DNA of 64,000 nt from Actinernus sp. WN-2022 (lineage: Eukaryota > Cnidaria > Anthozoa > Actiniaria > Actinernidae). This document shows, in pieces, positions 1 through 12,609 of this stretch (its first letter is position 1; each line of letters begins with the position of its first letter). The position numbers and the translations under genes were made by a program. The notes under the pieces are model-generated. The model saw only the letters and a list, made by a program, of their open reading frames with translations. It did no database searches and had not been told where the DNA came from. The stretch lies in assembly GCA_030867875.1 (NCBI GenBank), contig JAOWCC010001589.1, forward strand, positions 89,117,537-89,181,536. Direction: 5' to 3'.

Positions 1-27
1 GAAGTTTAAGTCCACAACATTTCACTT

Positions 28-301
28 GTGAGGATAAACTTCATATCTTCGCACCACCGTGTAATATCCGGCTCTATATTATTAGCCAGGGCTTATAAAT
101 GGCTAGGATTGGACACATTATACCGGCCTGATAATTTGGAGCATAACAGGCCTTTAAAAGCAAAAGAGAGTGAGGAAGTGAGGAAAGTGATACCAGAGGT
201 GAAGGAGGAGGAGCTAGTGAGTCTGCTATTAAGCAGTGCAGATCTGGCTCGTAGACGTAAAGTGCTTTCCGAGCATAATTGTGAACATAATAGATCGTTT
301 C
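28..301 (+). CDS. Unrecognised open frame, possible exon fragment
   Basis: An open frame of about 90 codons begins near the window edge without a convincing ATG. Its second half is rich in Lys and Glu (for example KAKESEEVRKV) and ends with SSADLARRRKVL, which reads like real protein rather than translated noise. A GTGAGT donor-like site at 302 would end an exon in phase 2. I do not recognise the family. It could be the internal exon of a gene extending off the left edge, or a fragment of a mobile element. Confidence 0.2.
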
Positions 302-758
302 AGTGAGTGGTGCCAATATGCTCAAGCTTAACAATATATTTTTAATTATTTAGGTTTATTTATTTGGATCAACAACCCTAGCTTCCTCCGTTTGAAAAAT
401 TCGGTTTGGGAGAGGTTTCAGTATGGTAAATAGAGACGTCACGGTAGCCTATCCTACTCATATGATCCCAATTTGACTACTGCACACACATTCTCTAAAG
501 CTCTCTACTGAATATGTATACATGTATCTTCAATCGACCAATTAAAGATGTTTCAGATAATTCAATGCAGTAAGCTACTAGTGTACCAAAGAAACAACAC
601 CTTCAGCACAAAGAAAGCACAACAGTGCGCAATTATGAGTCGTTAGTCCATCTATTCAAAGCCGAAAACAACATGACAAAACTAATTTATTCCCCGTATC
701 GTACATCACAGATTACAGGAATTGAGCCGTCTGTACTTAGCGGCGGTTGTGAGATTTC

Positions 759-932
759 TAGGTACTTTGTGTAACGTACAGATATAGTATTGAACCCGTT
801 GTTAATGGTTAGGTTTTTTTTAACGTAGGGGTAGGGTTTGTTTTAGTCGGCCAAACCATGAGAAGCATTATATTTATCTGTTGTTTATGGACCTCACCCA
901 ATACTACATGTGTACGTTACACGAAGTACCTA
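759..932. repeat. Short hairpin repeat (MITE-like)
   Basis: The arm starting TAGGTACTTTGTGTAACGTA at 759 returns as its near reverse complement ending at 932 (TACGTTACACGAAGTACCTA). The loop of about 120 bp has no open frame. This is the shape of a small non-autonomous inverted-repeat element. Around it, 306-758 and 933-1200 hold nothing I can support. Confidence 0.5.
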
Positions 933-1259
933 CCGAAGATTTAAACACAGTTAAATATTTTTGGTACGAGTCTTTTCATGATTAGATCTACTCATTGAGC
1001 TAAAGTTGATTTTAGCCTTCAGTTCTCCTTTAAAACGATATATAGTACGTCGATGCGGCTTTAATTCCGACATTACAAGAGCGTTTTTCCAAAATGACAA
1101 CTCGAACCTTTATCACGAACTCTGAATTTCTAACGCAAACTCTGAATTTCTAACGAGACCTGAAACAACTATGGGGGCTGATCAAAGCCAGGTCCCGGCT
1201 AATCCACAGGTCGAATAGGAATTTAGCGTGTTGGTTTTTACGTATTGGCGTTGGTTTTT

Positions 1260-1627
1260 ATTCATTTCACAAATATCCACTATTGTTGATTATCATATAC
1301 CATTGAAGCAACTTTCAAAAAAGGAAATTAAACTAAAATCTAAACCCTGGATTACTCGGGATTTAAAAGCTTCCGGCTATTACCACAAACAACGAACTGT
1401 ACAAAAATACATAACGACAAAAAGTAATTACTATCATTCTAAATATAAAATATATAGAAATAAGCTAAATTACTTAGTATCTCTTAGCCGAAAAATAATT
1501 TATATAATAGTTACTTTGAGTCAAATTGCAATAATATCAAGGCACTGTAGAAAGGCATACAACAGATAATAGCACTGAAACCACAGAGCCTTACTTTCCT
1601 ACTAAGATTAAAAAAGGTAGTAACACC
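1260..1627 (+). mobile_element. LINE fragment A, 5' piece (CR1/L2-like)
   Basis: The translated segment contains LSKKEIKLKSKPWITRDLK followed by KSNYYHSKYKIYRNKLNYL. This is the linker between endonuclease and reverse transcriptase seen in CR1/L2-type LINEs of marine invertebrates. The frame then runs to KIKKGSNT, where the element is split by a TTAA-flanked transposon. The sequence resumes at 3113. In-frame stops show it is dead. Confidence 0.65.
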
Positions 1628-1631
1628 TTAA

Positions 1632-3108
1632 GGTTACCGGATACCTTCAAAGCGAAAAAGATGGATTTTTTTTTTTCGCACAGAAATGTAGTTTTAGTAG
1701 TAGTGTCTCATATACCAAAAACTCCGTTGAATAAAAATTAATGTTGACGGAGAAATACCAAAAGGAAGATTTTGACCGGAAGTAAAAGGTTCCGTTTGAT
1801 TGACAGCAGATCAATATAAACACATGACAAGTGCTCACTCGCCCGTAACGACGGTGTGAAGATATAATATTAAATTTATTTCATATACCAATGTTTACGT
1901 TTATTGAGAAACGTATTTCCACACATGATTCCATAATTCCATCGGTTGTTGGCCTTATACCTTCAAAAGAGCAAGCAGGATGCCCTTAGCTTGGAAAACA
2001 AAGAAAAAAGAAAAGCAAAACAAGGCCAAACAATGCATACGACTACAAAGCCAAATAGGAGTCCTCGTTTAAAAACCCGACAAGGGTTCGTATTTTCACT
2101 TTCAGACAGAGTGCCGAGTGGCCCACATCTGAACATGAAGAATTGATAGGAGCCAGCCGAGAAAATATTTGTTTCCAAGAAAGCTTAGATGGAAACGTAA
2201 AGCCTGACGGTGACTGAATCACTTGAAACTATTAAACATCACGATCTTAGCTCGCTATTACCGTGCTGTTTCAGCCGCCTGCAAATCGCTGTCTCCTCTA
2301 CTAACTATGCTGGCATTCAAGGCGTCTCTAGGTGTTCACCTTGGCTTTGTGCCTCCAGGTCTTTTTGTCTTTCCCATTTTTCAAGTCACACAAGAAAACT
2401 AGAACAACCAACTATATTGACATTTTCTCGATGCGGCGCAAAGCTTTGATCGGAAATCAACATTGACAGATAGTTGAACTGTGATGAGAAATGATTGGCC
2501 AAGAGCTCGCTAATTGTTGGAGAGGCGGGGCTTCAGATTCACGCACGACAGACGGCTAGATTTTCTAAAATGCTATTTTCTACGCTTACGATTTTCAACC
2601 AAAATAGAGTTTTAAAAAAGCTCCCAATCAAGAGAAATTTAGTCGATTTGTTTGAAATTTTCACAAAATGTCAATTGATAACTCCGCTGCAAAAGGGTGT
2701 CGGGGAATTGGAAAATTCTAAAAATAGAGCTCTTGACGGCGGTTTCCGCAAATCTACTCTGATTATTTTTCGCCTTTTCACGGAGAGCATGATAACTTTT
2801 GAACTAAATCGAATTTTGAAATTCCCCGACACCCTTTTGTAATACGATTCCTCTGAAATGCGACAAAGCAAACAGATTTTAAAACTTTAAAATATTTTCG
2901 GAGTTGGAGCTTCTGAAAGCCATCTCACTAGATCCGAGAAACGGGATCGCGGAAAATTCGAGATTTTCAAAGAACTCAAAACTTTTTATGTATTCTTGTA
3001 GCCAACTTTATAAGCTTTAAAATGATACATGGATAATTTATCTACGATGTTTCTTCGAGGCGCTACATAATTTAGACTGGAAACGCACCCTGAAGGTATC
3101 CGGTAACC
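1632..3108. mobile_element. TTAA-flanked inverted-repeat element inside LINE A
   Basis: The left end reads GGTTACCGGATACCTTCA from 1632 and the right end is its exact reverse complement ending at 3108. Both ends are flanked by TTAA (1628-1631 and 3109-3112), the target duplication of piggyBac and Kolobok transposons. Removing the 1.48-kb body restores the LINE reading ...KKGSNT-LTDSKAIANAFNDFFANIG. No transposase is recognisable, so it is non-autonomous. A shorter internal inverted pair (GGTGTCGGGGAATT at 2696 and its complement near 2820) is also present. Confidence 0.75.
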
Positions 3109-3112
3109 TTAA

Positions 3113-3870
3113 CTGATTCAAAGGCCATTGCCAATGCATTCAATGATTTTTTTTGCTAACATTGGTAATGAGCTTGCCAGCTCTATAACACAGACAAATG
3201 GTCAATCTTTCACCAGTAATACCTGTAGTTTCCAGCTTAAAGATGGTAACATTCATTCAGTCTCGTTTATAACCCTTCACTAGATGCTGTAAGGCTTTGT
3301 GAAGAATAAAAGTAGATGTAGACTGTTCGATCGCTAACCTAGTCAATATCTAGAAAGACTACAAAGACGCGCGGCACGCATAGTTTGTAAATCTTTTGAT
3401 AGCGACAGTGCAATGGACTCCTTAAAGTGGGGAACTCTTTCCCGTAGGCGTGAGCTTCACATTTTGAACCTAGTAAAGAAATGTATAAGTGGTCGCTGTC
3501 CGCAATGTTTTATGAATTATTTTACATTTAATAGCAGTGTTTCACAGCGCGAAACTAGACAAAGCCATCTCTTGCATTTGCCTAGAGTAAGAAATCGCGA
3601 AGCGTAGTTTTTATTAAAACGGATGTATAGTTTATAATGGTTACGATCTTAATTTTTAATAGATTTTGACGATTTAAATGAATTTTAGATATGTTAGTTT
3701 TATATAAAGTCATATTTAGTGATCAATTTTATTTAGCATATAGGAGTAGTTAATAGTTTGTATTTATATCTTAGTATTAACATTAGTTCTGTCTACCATT
3801 TTAATATTTTAAAACAGGGCTCCTATTGATAACAGTAACATTTTGTAACTGAAAGGATTACCCTGTTGAA
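3113..3870 (+). mobile_element. LINE fragment A, 3' piece
   Basis: It continues the upstream LINE with DSKAIANAFNDFFANIGNEL, then jumps by deletion to the reverse-transcriptase C-terminus at about 3365-3606 (RAARIVCKSF, then LKWGTLSRRRELHILNLVKK, ending HLLHLPRVRN). The 3' UTR ends near 3870 with an ACAGGGCTCC...ACCCTGTTGAAATAA hairpin, typical of this LINE group. Confidence 0.7.
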
Positions 3871-3879
3871 ATAACGGTG

Positions 3880-4347
3880 TCTATCTCGACTATCTATCTT
3901 GAGGGCATCTTGCATGATACGTTTTGAGGAACAATTTCCTTCTCCTTCCCGTAAAGTAACTTCTGGGAACGTTATAGAACGAAATGCCATCATGCCTATC
4001 TTTTTCGTAAATACTGTGCATTAAGATTTGGTATGCGCAGCTTGAAATTTCTACATTCACAATCAAATTTGATTGTCACATATCGCCGCGATTGCACGTG
4101 TAACTGTTGAAGGTAGAGGTCAAGGGCTTTGTGGTGGTCATTAGTCATTTACGGTATAATCATTCAACATTACCATGGGATCAAAAACCTCAGGTTCAAG
4201 CAAGCAAAAATACATCAGTTTTGGACATGACTCTTGCAACACTAATCCTTTTTATATCCCAATTATTATATATTTAACAAGCAGCGAGCATGCCTAAAGT
4301 CTCCCAACTCCCCCTACTCTACAAGCAAAACATACTTTTGGTTATTT
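3880..4347. other. No supported feature
   Basis: AT-rich intergenic sequence. I see no coding potential, tandem repeat or inverted repeat worth calling. Confidence 0.5.
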
Positions 4348-4580
4348 CGAGCGCGTTCCATTGACCGTATTCCAGAATAAGAATAGATAGAATATAGTCT
4401 CTGGATATCACTGGTTCAGGCACATTTGGCACTGTAAGCTATACAAACACTTGCTGACATAATGTTCAGGATACATTTAGTATTCCAGTGGCTGAAAAAC
4501 CTCGATGTAAGCGATTTCTATAGTGACTATATTCTGTGTATGCATGCTTATTCTGGAATACGGCCAATCGAACGCGCCCT
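4348..4580. mobile_element. Inverted-repeat MITE
   Basis: The left arm (GCGCGTTCCATTGACCGTAT, continuing CCAGAATAAG) is mirrored on the right by CTTATTCTGGAATACGGCCA then ATCGAACGCGCC. The arms are about 33 bp and the loop has no open frame. The GCGCGTTC end resembles hAT-type MITEs, but I see no clear 8-bp target duplication, so the superfamily is open. Confidence 0.6.
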
Positions 4581-5047
4581 AAATTTATATTCCTGTGACT
4601 ACAAACATGCTGGTGTCAAGTAGCAAAGAGTGTAACGTTTCTATCACTACAGTTCTGATAATATACAGTCCGGCTGTGTGTTTGAGTGAGGCCCAGAAGG
4701 GTATACGAATAAAAAAAACAGTTTTACGGTGTTTCAATGCTTTGCGCAGCTTGATATTGGCAATTACATGAATTGTAAATGAAAGGCAGTCAACTATGGG
4801 ATCTTTGCCAGGCGGAAGACTGTGTTGAAAACCAGCCAAGGCCACCTCAGCGAATCGGCGAGGTAAACATAGCCGTGAGCGCGCAGTCGTAACTTGCAAC
4901 CTGGCGTTCAATCAAACTGAGACTAAACGCAGATCAGATTTTTAACCTGAGAAGCCAGTTTGTGCAAGGGAGAACAGCAGACTGCTTGTCGGCGTTTTGT
5001 ATAACTTCTTGTCAACCAGGAGCCCATTACGATCTTTTAATCCTTAA
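4581..5047. other. No supported feature
   Basis: Non-coding sequence between two inverted-repeat elements. The open frame on the minus strand at 4585-4911 has no recognisable motif and overlaps the end of the MITE. Confidence 0.4.
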
Positions 5048-7385
5048 TTACTCGGGCTGCCTGTGGCAGGCACGAGTCTAAATCTGCAGGCCGTTTTTTT
5101 TTGTTTCATGCAGCAAAATTTCTGCGCATGCGTTAAATTATGCATTAACTCGTGGCGCTAATAGATTTCGCCATCGGACGCTATTCTTGTTTGGAGGTAC
5201 GTTTCGTAGGTTTTATTTCACATCGGTCATAATACATACTGAGCGCAAACACCGTGATCTGTAGGCCAACATACACTAAAATAATTTTGACCGTGCATGT
5301 TTTTGGCTAGTTTACCGATCTCGTATCGAGACCGGTGTACGTTATACTATACAGGTATACTGAATAGCTGATTTATAGCGAAATATAGCGATTTACTAGC
5401 AAATATATATACTGTGGTTGAGCAGTTATGAGTTTCTCTCCTCTATCGAAATCTGAAGACATCTGAACTCCTGAGAGCAAGAGTGTGAGAGCAACACTGT
5501 CACTCGCCAACACGAAGCCAGACAGAAATTCTAATTATTATGATGAGCGAAGCAATATTCAACTCTGAAGGTAATCCTCTCACGGCCGAGGTTTTGGTTC
5601 GAGAAATTAAAGGCTTCCAACAGTTCCCTTTATAGTTCTGTAATATGACTGCAGACTGCAATTTTGGGAATGAGGGTAAAAGCTTTTAAATAGTAATTTC
5701 AGTTAATAATCTTTAATCCAACAAATACCAATATGGACGAGATCAGCGAGCTGCGATAAAGAGCCACAGGGTAGAAAGAACAGTAGAGAAATATAGTGAT
5801 AGCTCCATCACATGCAGGTGGACAGGATATAATTTATAATATGGGACAAATATAAAGATACATTTGAGACACCTGCAGAACAGCAGACTAAATTGTAAGC
5901 GTGCGTTACATGAATAAGAAGTGTTTTATACAGTAAAGGGTCAACTACGAGAAAAACAAAAATATTAAATTACATCTATATACTAGGGGAGCAGAGAATG
6001 AATGTCACCGCGCTACCGGCCACTCTTAAAGACTCAGTGCTAAATTCAGCTAGTAATTCTTCCCCACTCCTAAAGACTGCTAAATTCAGCTAATAATTCT
6101 TCCCTTTGGTTATTACTAAGAGGATTTCAAATGAAAGTGTATTTCATCTTCAATCTCATGTGGCCCGAGTGAAAGCCCAGATGGGCTCTTGTTATCATGC
6201 GAGCCCGAAGCAACTGCCAAGATCGGACCGTTGTCGGAAGTTATTCGAATCCAACTCGGAAATTCTGAGCGCCATTATTTTTAGGGTCTGCGGAAAGTTG
6301 CAGAGATCGGTTGACAAATGAAACAATAGAACAAGCAGTCTGCCGTGCTCCTTGGTTTATGTAGAAATATTCTATTGATATAACAGGGTGTCTGTCGAGA
6401 GAATATCGGCTGATACTTCTCGGCGGAAATTTAATGTTCTGAAAACAAATATTAGCCCGAGAACGAATTTCGTATTTCCAACGGAACTGTCAGCCGATAA
6501 TCCCAAGACAGGAACACTACTGTCTTTATTGTTCAACACAAAATGTTTTGATGCTCAGTGGAGGATGAACACGTGATCGCTTTTGGCCAATGAACGCGCG
6601 CCAAAATGTTCTGTTGAACTATAGTGTTTTTCACTGAGGTCACGCAAAAAAAATTTGCCCAGCTTCAGAAAATACAATCAGTTAGATCTTGTGTATAGAG
6701 CAAACAAGAATACATCGTCAGTAAATGACCAAAACTTTGAAGCAATATAGAGTACTATGCAACTGAGCTGTCGGGCAAATAATATTTGAAAAAATAGTTA
6801 ATCAGCTTCGGTACATTAAAGTACAAACGAGAAATATTTTGTCCTCCTAGAAAATCACAACATCTTGCCATTTCTATCGAAGAAGCCTTGGTTTCAGCAG
6901 CAAAGCAACTCGCTAAATTCCAATTCGATGTGTGGATTAGCTGGATCCTGGCTTTGAGTCCTTCAGGTCCGGCGTCGTGTCGTATATAAAATCACTGGCC
7001 ATCTGGGTAAAAAACGCGGTCCTTCGGCTCCGCCAAGAGCGCCAGTTGAAATATCCTGAGCCTGTTGGAAGGCTTTCGCACGGTGAAGTTAAATAAAACA
7101 TTAAACTGCTTACATTTGGGAGATGGGACTCCAAATTTGAGAGAAATTTCCTCGCGGGTCGACCATCTTGATTTACTGTATTAAATTATGTAAATAAATT
7201 AACCTGGAGAGTGTTACGTGACCAGCACAGTGCAATCTGATTGGTGGTGAACTTGAAATTTAATACATGGGAACAAAGGAAATATAACCGCATGGGTCAA
7301 AAGTCAAAATTTTGTTGCATGAAACAAAAACAAAAATAACCGCTTGCATTTTAAGACTCGGTGCTGCCACAGGCAGCCCGAGTAA
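5048..7385. mobile_element. 2.3-kb TAA-flanked non-autonomous DNA transposon (PIF/Harbinger-like)
   Basis: The left end TTACTCGGGCTGCCTGTGGC is matched by its reverse complement at the right end. Imperfect similarity continues for about 80 bp, including a T-rich stretch and TTTCATGCA. The flanks carry a 3-bp TAA duplication (5045-5047 and 7386-7388), which fits PIF/Harbinger. The interior has only short unrecognised frames and no DDE domain. A solitary copy of the same end lies at 35635, so the family is repeated in this genome. Confidence 0.7.
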
Positions 7386-7630
7386 TAAAGCTGATTCAGT
7401 AGTTTCCATAGTATACCGACCTCTAAATCATATTAAAAGAACAGCTTTCTAGATCTTATAGATTAGATTTAGAATTTTGATGCTGACAAGTGAAAACATA
7501 GTTTGCATCCGTGATCAATTTCATCCAATCAGAATCAGAGAGAATTTAGTGGGAACGAAAAACGGCTGAAGTTGACGAAAAGTCAACATTAAGCCATCAA
7601 TACTGAGAGTGAGTTGTCCCAGTTGTTTAA

Positions 7631-8579
7631 AGGGGCATGGTCATCGGTTTATACGCATGCGCAGTAGAGATGAGAAAGTTGAGTTTTCCGTGGGCCACGG
7701 GAAATTCAACTTATCCGCCATCAATGCGAGCGTGGTATAATCTGGTCCAATTTAACAGCTTGTGTGGGCCATCAGTCCTCCAAACTTCGTACAGTATTTT
7801 AGATGTATATATTGATTAGTTCTTAGCCTTTTTGTTTGATTTGCGAAAATGAGCTAGAAAATTTCGGAAAAAACACGAAGTCAACGTGGCGTGAACTAAC
7901 GGTATGTTTGTACTAGTTCGATTTATCGGTTTTCAACTCCAAAACAATTTCGATACGTACCTTCAAGCGAATTTCGATTGCTCAGAAGACTTCCTGTGTG
8001 AGCTGCTGTAGTTATTTGGGCATCAGGCAATATTTAAACTGGAGTTTGCCTACAGTTTTGGAAACATTATGTAGTGCTTGACACTACAATGTTTACTTGT
8101 GCAGAAAATCCTTTGAGCTTTAAATACTAGCGTGTTTGTACTACATGCAGTTCGAACTATCGGCTTTTATGGACTGGAAACTTATTTACAGCTTCATATG
8201 TATGTCGGTTGATCAGAAGACTATGCTCTTTCTGTTCCTGTGGTTTGTTTGGCATCAGAAAGTATTTTTAATGTACTTTTTGTTCGATTTTCGTGCAGTG
8301 TTTGGACATAATTCGGCGATATCAGATTTTATGCAAAATTTCCAAATCAAGCATGACTGTTCAACTGATTCTAAGAACAGAACTATTTGTCCAAATGTTA
8401 TCAACTCAACTTCTTCCTCCATCGACTCTGAAGCCATTGTTATGTGGTTTCCTAATACAGGGCTGCCTCAGCCTTCAAAAAAATTATGCTACTACGCTCG
8501 CTCAACAGGGAAGATTTTGATATGCTAATTATACGGTCTGCACGCCTACTGCGCATGTCTACTAGGTGACCATGCCCCT
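7631..8579. mobile_element. TTAA-flanked MITE, AGGGGCATGG ends
   Basis: The ends AGGGGCATGGTCA and TGACCATGCCCCT are flanked by TTAA at 7627-7630 and 8580-8583. A second inverted block (GCATGCGCAGTAG and CTACTGCGCATG) lies just inside. The 949-bp interior contains a degenerate direct repeat, with GTTTGTACTA-like blocks near 7908 and 8131, and an unrecognised 130-codon frame at 8136-8528. TTAA plus an AGGG terminus suggests Kolobok or piggyBac ancestry. Confidence 0.7.
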
Positions 8580-8867
8580 TTAAGTAGAAACCAACTAGTT
8601 GTTAAAGACATTTAGGTCATTTTTGACGAATTGGCCGCCGCGATTTTGTTTTGAAAACCTTTTTCGATACTCGCTATCTACATGTATCGTTCATTATTGA
8701 GGTATGCATGTGTAACTCTCGGGAGGAACGAGCCAGAGGAGACGTCTGGAATTCAGGATGGTGTAACTGTGGGTTCTCATAAAGTCTGATTAAATAATGA
8801 TATATATGACGAATATGTTGTTAATGACTCTTCATTAATTAGGGAGGCTAGGGCTGGTGCAATTGGA

Positions 8868-8887
8868 GGGGGGGGGGGGGGGGGGGG
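8868..8887 (+). repeat. Poly-G tract, exactly 20 bases
   Basis: An uninterrupted run of 20 G. It is one of three G:C homopolymers of the same length in this window. Confidence 0.95.
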
Positions 8888-8889
8888 TA

Positions 8890-9860
8890 GCAATGAGGGG
8901 GTTAAACTTTTGCCCTAAAATGCATCAAATACCATTCAGGATGACCTAGATTCCTAGATTGGGAGAACAAGCCCCCAGCCGAGTAGTGTGGGGCCCAGCT
9001 TACAATCAGTGCAAACAAAACATGTTTACACCCTCTGTCAGCAGTGATTCCTAGAATAACACAGTTAAAATATCAATAATATACTCAGTCTGTATATTAA
9101 GCATTTTTTAGAGTGATTAAGAACTAAATATGGCATAGGAGGGGGCTACAACAATTGTGTTAAACACTGGGGGAAAGCCACTGCACCCCCTGGCGATATA
9201 ATTACAAACTTAGAGGAAAATGCAATCACAGAGGAAGCATCAGTACTACACACAATTGGTGCAATGGAATGCACTACACAGGTACAGTAAAGCAGTAAAT
9301 AGTTCAGGGTGATTATGATTAACTTCTTATTAACCGAGTGCGAGGTCTTTACGGGAAAATATCAGACTGAGGTCTTGATAGTACGGACGACTGAGCGTAC
9401 GAGGTTAATAAATTGTTTATTATATGGCACTTTTTTTAGATGGAAAACAAGAATATAATGCCGGAAGTATATTTTACATCCGGTTGGCGCGCGCGCGTCT
9501 TGATTGTATTTTCGCGCCTTTATTTTGAGTTTTGTTTCACGACTCAAACAGTCGTAGAAGGTTCTAATCTGTAATGCTCAAATCAACTTTATTTTGAAGA
9601 ATCTATCCTTATCAATGATTATGTAGAACTAAACTCAATTTCAGAAGACAACACTGTTTTTTTTTATTGATGAATTGAGACGGAAAATGTTATTCTAAAC
9701 TAAGAAAATATGCGGGCGAAAGGCCGAAAAAATCTGTCAAACTCATTGAAGTCAGTCTTCATCGATAATTTCTTGATCAACACTCGTCACCTGTTTTGCG
9801 AACCTTGAACAATTTGTACCTGGCTATCAATGGAAAATCTGTAAGTGGCATCCCGAGACC
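8890..9860. other. Non-coding, no supported gene
   Basis: No convincing gene. Around 9300-9560 the sequence turns GC-richer, with GGCGCGCGCGCG and a minus-strand frame that looks fortuitous. Its texture resembles a dispersed repeat, but there is no second copy in this window. Confidence 0.4.
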
Positions 9861-9862
9861 AG

Positions 9863-10079
9863 AGATGCCAACTCTCCCGCTATTGGCGGGAGACTTACGC
9901 TTTTTAGCCTCATCTCCCGCTCTCCCGCTTTGAGTCCAAAGAGAGACTTAAATAAATAAATAATATATATTGTATAGCGTGGAATTTTGAGATGAGGACA
10001 ATGAGGGGGGGTGGGGGGTACATAAAAGTTACCCTCGGAAAAAAATCTCCCGCTTTTAGAACTCCAGGGGTTGGCATCT
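9863..10079. mobile_element. Small TIR element, AGATGCCAAC ends
   Basis: The left end AGATGCCAACTCTCCCGC is answered on the right by GTTGGCATCT. CTCCCGC blocks recur inside. The TGCCAAC end and GGGAG composition match another element at 36831-37116, so this is a family. It is about 217 bp and non-coding. Confidence 0.6.
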
Positions 10080-10279
10080 TTGCGACACACTGCCAATGTT
10101 TGCAGCCAGTAAAACTCACTTGGCTGTTTTCCTCAGATGTACCGGGAAAGGGACTGCCGTGGGCAACGAGGGACACTGAACTGGAAGTTGGAGCTTTGTC
10201 AGTTTGTGTACAATATATTTTCGCTTTGCAGCAAAATATGGACATGACTTTTCGAAGCCGTTATTCCAACATTTAAGGA

Positions 10280-11127
10280 TATTAAATGGCCTTGGGGAAT
10301 TTTCATCAGACAGGAATGTTTGGATACTATTTGAAACAAGAGGCCCCGAGTGGCCTTATAAGTGAATACATGGAGTTCATGGAGTTCTAGCATATGTTTG
10401 TGTCATACATGGTTTGTGCTAGGGGAGCCGGATAATTGATTCACTACATTTCCTTTTGCAGGAATGCAATCACGTGGTTGTACTAGATGGCAAAGAAATC
10501 TTATTTCATATATTTAAAGGCAATTATATTGTACGAGATTTGTAGTGTTATTAGCAAAACCTGTTTGTAAATACTATTTTCCACCTCCAATCGATCTTTC
10601 TAAAACAGCCTTTTATAAAGATAGCTTGCCATCTAACATCCATGGCAACGTCTTTCCCATGGAGATCACAAGCTCAATTCATTCGTTAACAAAGTATTAT
10701 ACCAGCACATGACTGTTTCCTGCAAAAGGCCTACCACAACTGCTCCCAGTAATGATAATAAATCAACTTCACAGAACATAGTCTCTGAACTTAACTTGCT
10801 CGAAAATATTATAATATTAATTGATATTTTTTGGTATTTTAGAAAACAATTATTTTAGCAGGGTATACGAACCCATACTTATTAACATGTTTAGAAATCA
10901 ACGCTTTTCAGTAGGATTCATGGACTGATTTCTAACTTCATTGTCCAAGCAGGACTGGTGCTATTTTATCATACATGTACATATAACGTTTCCTTTAGCT
11001 AATTATAGCTATCCCTTGTGAATATTTAGGGATATGTTGTATTAAACGTGAAATAGTCATCTATCTAGATCTGCATGCAGTTTTATTTTCGAGTGAAGTG
11101 GTGACTTCAAATATATTCTCCATCATA
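10280..11127. other. No supported feature
   Basis: AT-rich sequence with scattered ACATGTACAT words. No gene, tandem array or clear inverted repeat is visible. Confidence 0.45.
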
Positions 11128-12603
11128 CAGGGTGTCCCAAAAGTTCGTTCCTCTACTTTACAGGCCTGTATTTTATTATTTCGTGACTCACGGAAAAGCT
11201 TTTCCATAAAAACATTTATAAAAACCATCTAGTTTAATGTTTTTATTACTTACGGGCTTAAAAATAACGCGAGTTTTTTTATTTTTACATTTTCCCGCCA
11301 AAACATGTGATTTGGAATCGCGCGCGTGTACATTTCCCACTGAGTTGCTCAAACGTTTTTGTCGTTTTTAGCAGCTTCTTATTAAAGATGAATCCTCTCA
11401 AAGCAAAAAAGTTAACCTATTTACGAGCACAAGCACCTATACTTAGATCTTCTGGTTTATCTGTTCAAGAAATCGCAAAAAATACTTTAAAAAAACGAAC
11501 GTTGGGTAGTAAAATGGTCGTCCAGAGGCGAAGATTTTGAAGACAACAAACGAAGTGGAAGACCTAGGGTCCTAAACGAAGCGGATAAGAAAGTCTTTGA
11601 GAAGGCAAAGTACAAACGAGGAAAATCAACAAGGCAGCTATCACATCATTTAGCAAGTAAAGGCTTCAGTGTCAGGCAAAAAAAACTCTGTCTGGAGATT
11701 CATGAAAAGCAAAGGTGGGAAACCTCTGAGACAGCAAAAGAAGCCACTGTTGACTGCAAAACAACGCGTAGCTTGGCTAAAATCCGCTAAAAATACAGAA
11801 AACTGACTGCAGAGGAATGGGATGATTTTCTCTTTTATGACGAATGTCCGAAGTATCTGTTTCAGTTGCCTAACCCCAAAAATGACATCGTGTAGGGATC
11901 GCAAGAGAGCCAAGTACATGTACATGTACCTCCTGCCTACCAAGTCAAGCAAAGCTAGAAATGGATGATCTGGCATGATCTGGCATGGGGCGGAATGACA
12001 GGCCGCGGTCTGACCGATCTTCACTTTATTCCACAAAGATAGACTGTAACTGCTGATTATTATTTAAACAACAAACTAGAGAAAGAAGTTCAGCCTCTTC
12101 TTCGCCGTAAATCTACAAATGAAACAGCAGTTAAAAGAAAACTGTTCAGCTCTACCCGTAACATGACATTCGTTCAAGACTGGGCACCACCTCACAGCTA
12201 AGGCCACGCATTGACAAACATAGTGCGAAAAGAACTTGCCCAATTTTATTGAAAAAGCAGAATGGCCAGCTAACTCACCAGGCATCAACCCGATCGAGAA
12301 TCTTTGGGGTATAATAGATGAATTCGCATACAAAGATCCTGTCCCGAAGACAATGAAAGAACTGAAAAGACGGCTCAAGCAAGCATGGAAAAACGTCCTG
12401 TTTTCAACGCTACGAGATTTATCTCACTCGATGCCGCGGCGGCTACGAAAAGTGATAAAAACAAAGGAGGCCATGCAGGCTACTGAAATTACGTATACAA
12501 ATAGTGTACATAGCAGGAAAGAACTCCTAGTACTTTAAGTTATATAGCGCTTGTTGATCAAAAGTTATTTTAGTTGAAATCAGAGGAACGATTTTGGGAT
12601 TTA
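11128..12603 (+). mobile_element. Decayed Tc1/mariner transposon
   Basis: The left terminus CAGGGTGTCCCAAAAGTTCG follows a TA dinucleotide. The right side carries the complementary AGAGGAACGATTTTGGGA at about 12582, but its outermost bases have drifted. The body holds one dead transposase. CAGGGTGTCCC termini are typical of mariner-type elements. Confidence 0.8.
11388..12538 (+). pseudogene. Mariner transposase pseudogene
   Basis: This would be the cut-and-paste transposase of the surrounding element. Reading begins MNPLKAKKLTYLRAQAPILR, a helix-turn-helix start, and continues after a frameshift near 11525 with DNKRSGRPRVLNEADKK, where GRPR is the linker typical of the family. First catalytic-Asp region: FYDECPKYLF. 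Second: QDWAPPHS, where QDNAPCH is usual. Third: SPGINPIENLWG, giving a DDE layout. Several stop codons and at least one frameshift make it inactive. The C-terminal third, from 12236, is the best preserved stretch. Confidence 0.85.
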
Positions 12604-12609
12604 AAATGA

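Noticed and set aside
781..840. Degenerate telomere-like repeats near GGTTAGG and GGGTAGGG
   Set aside because: No repeated TTAGGG run, only isolated G-rich words.
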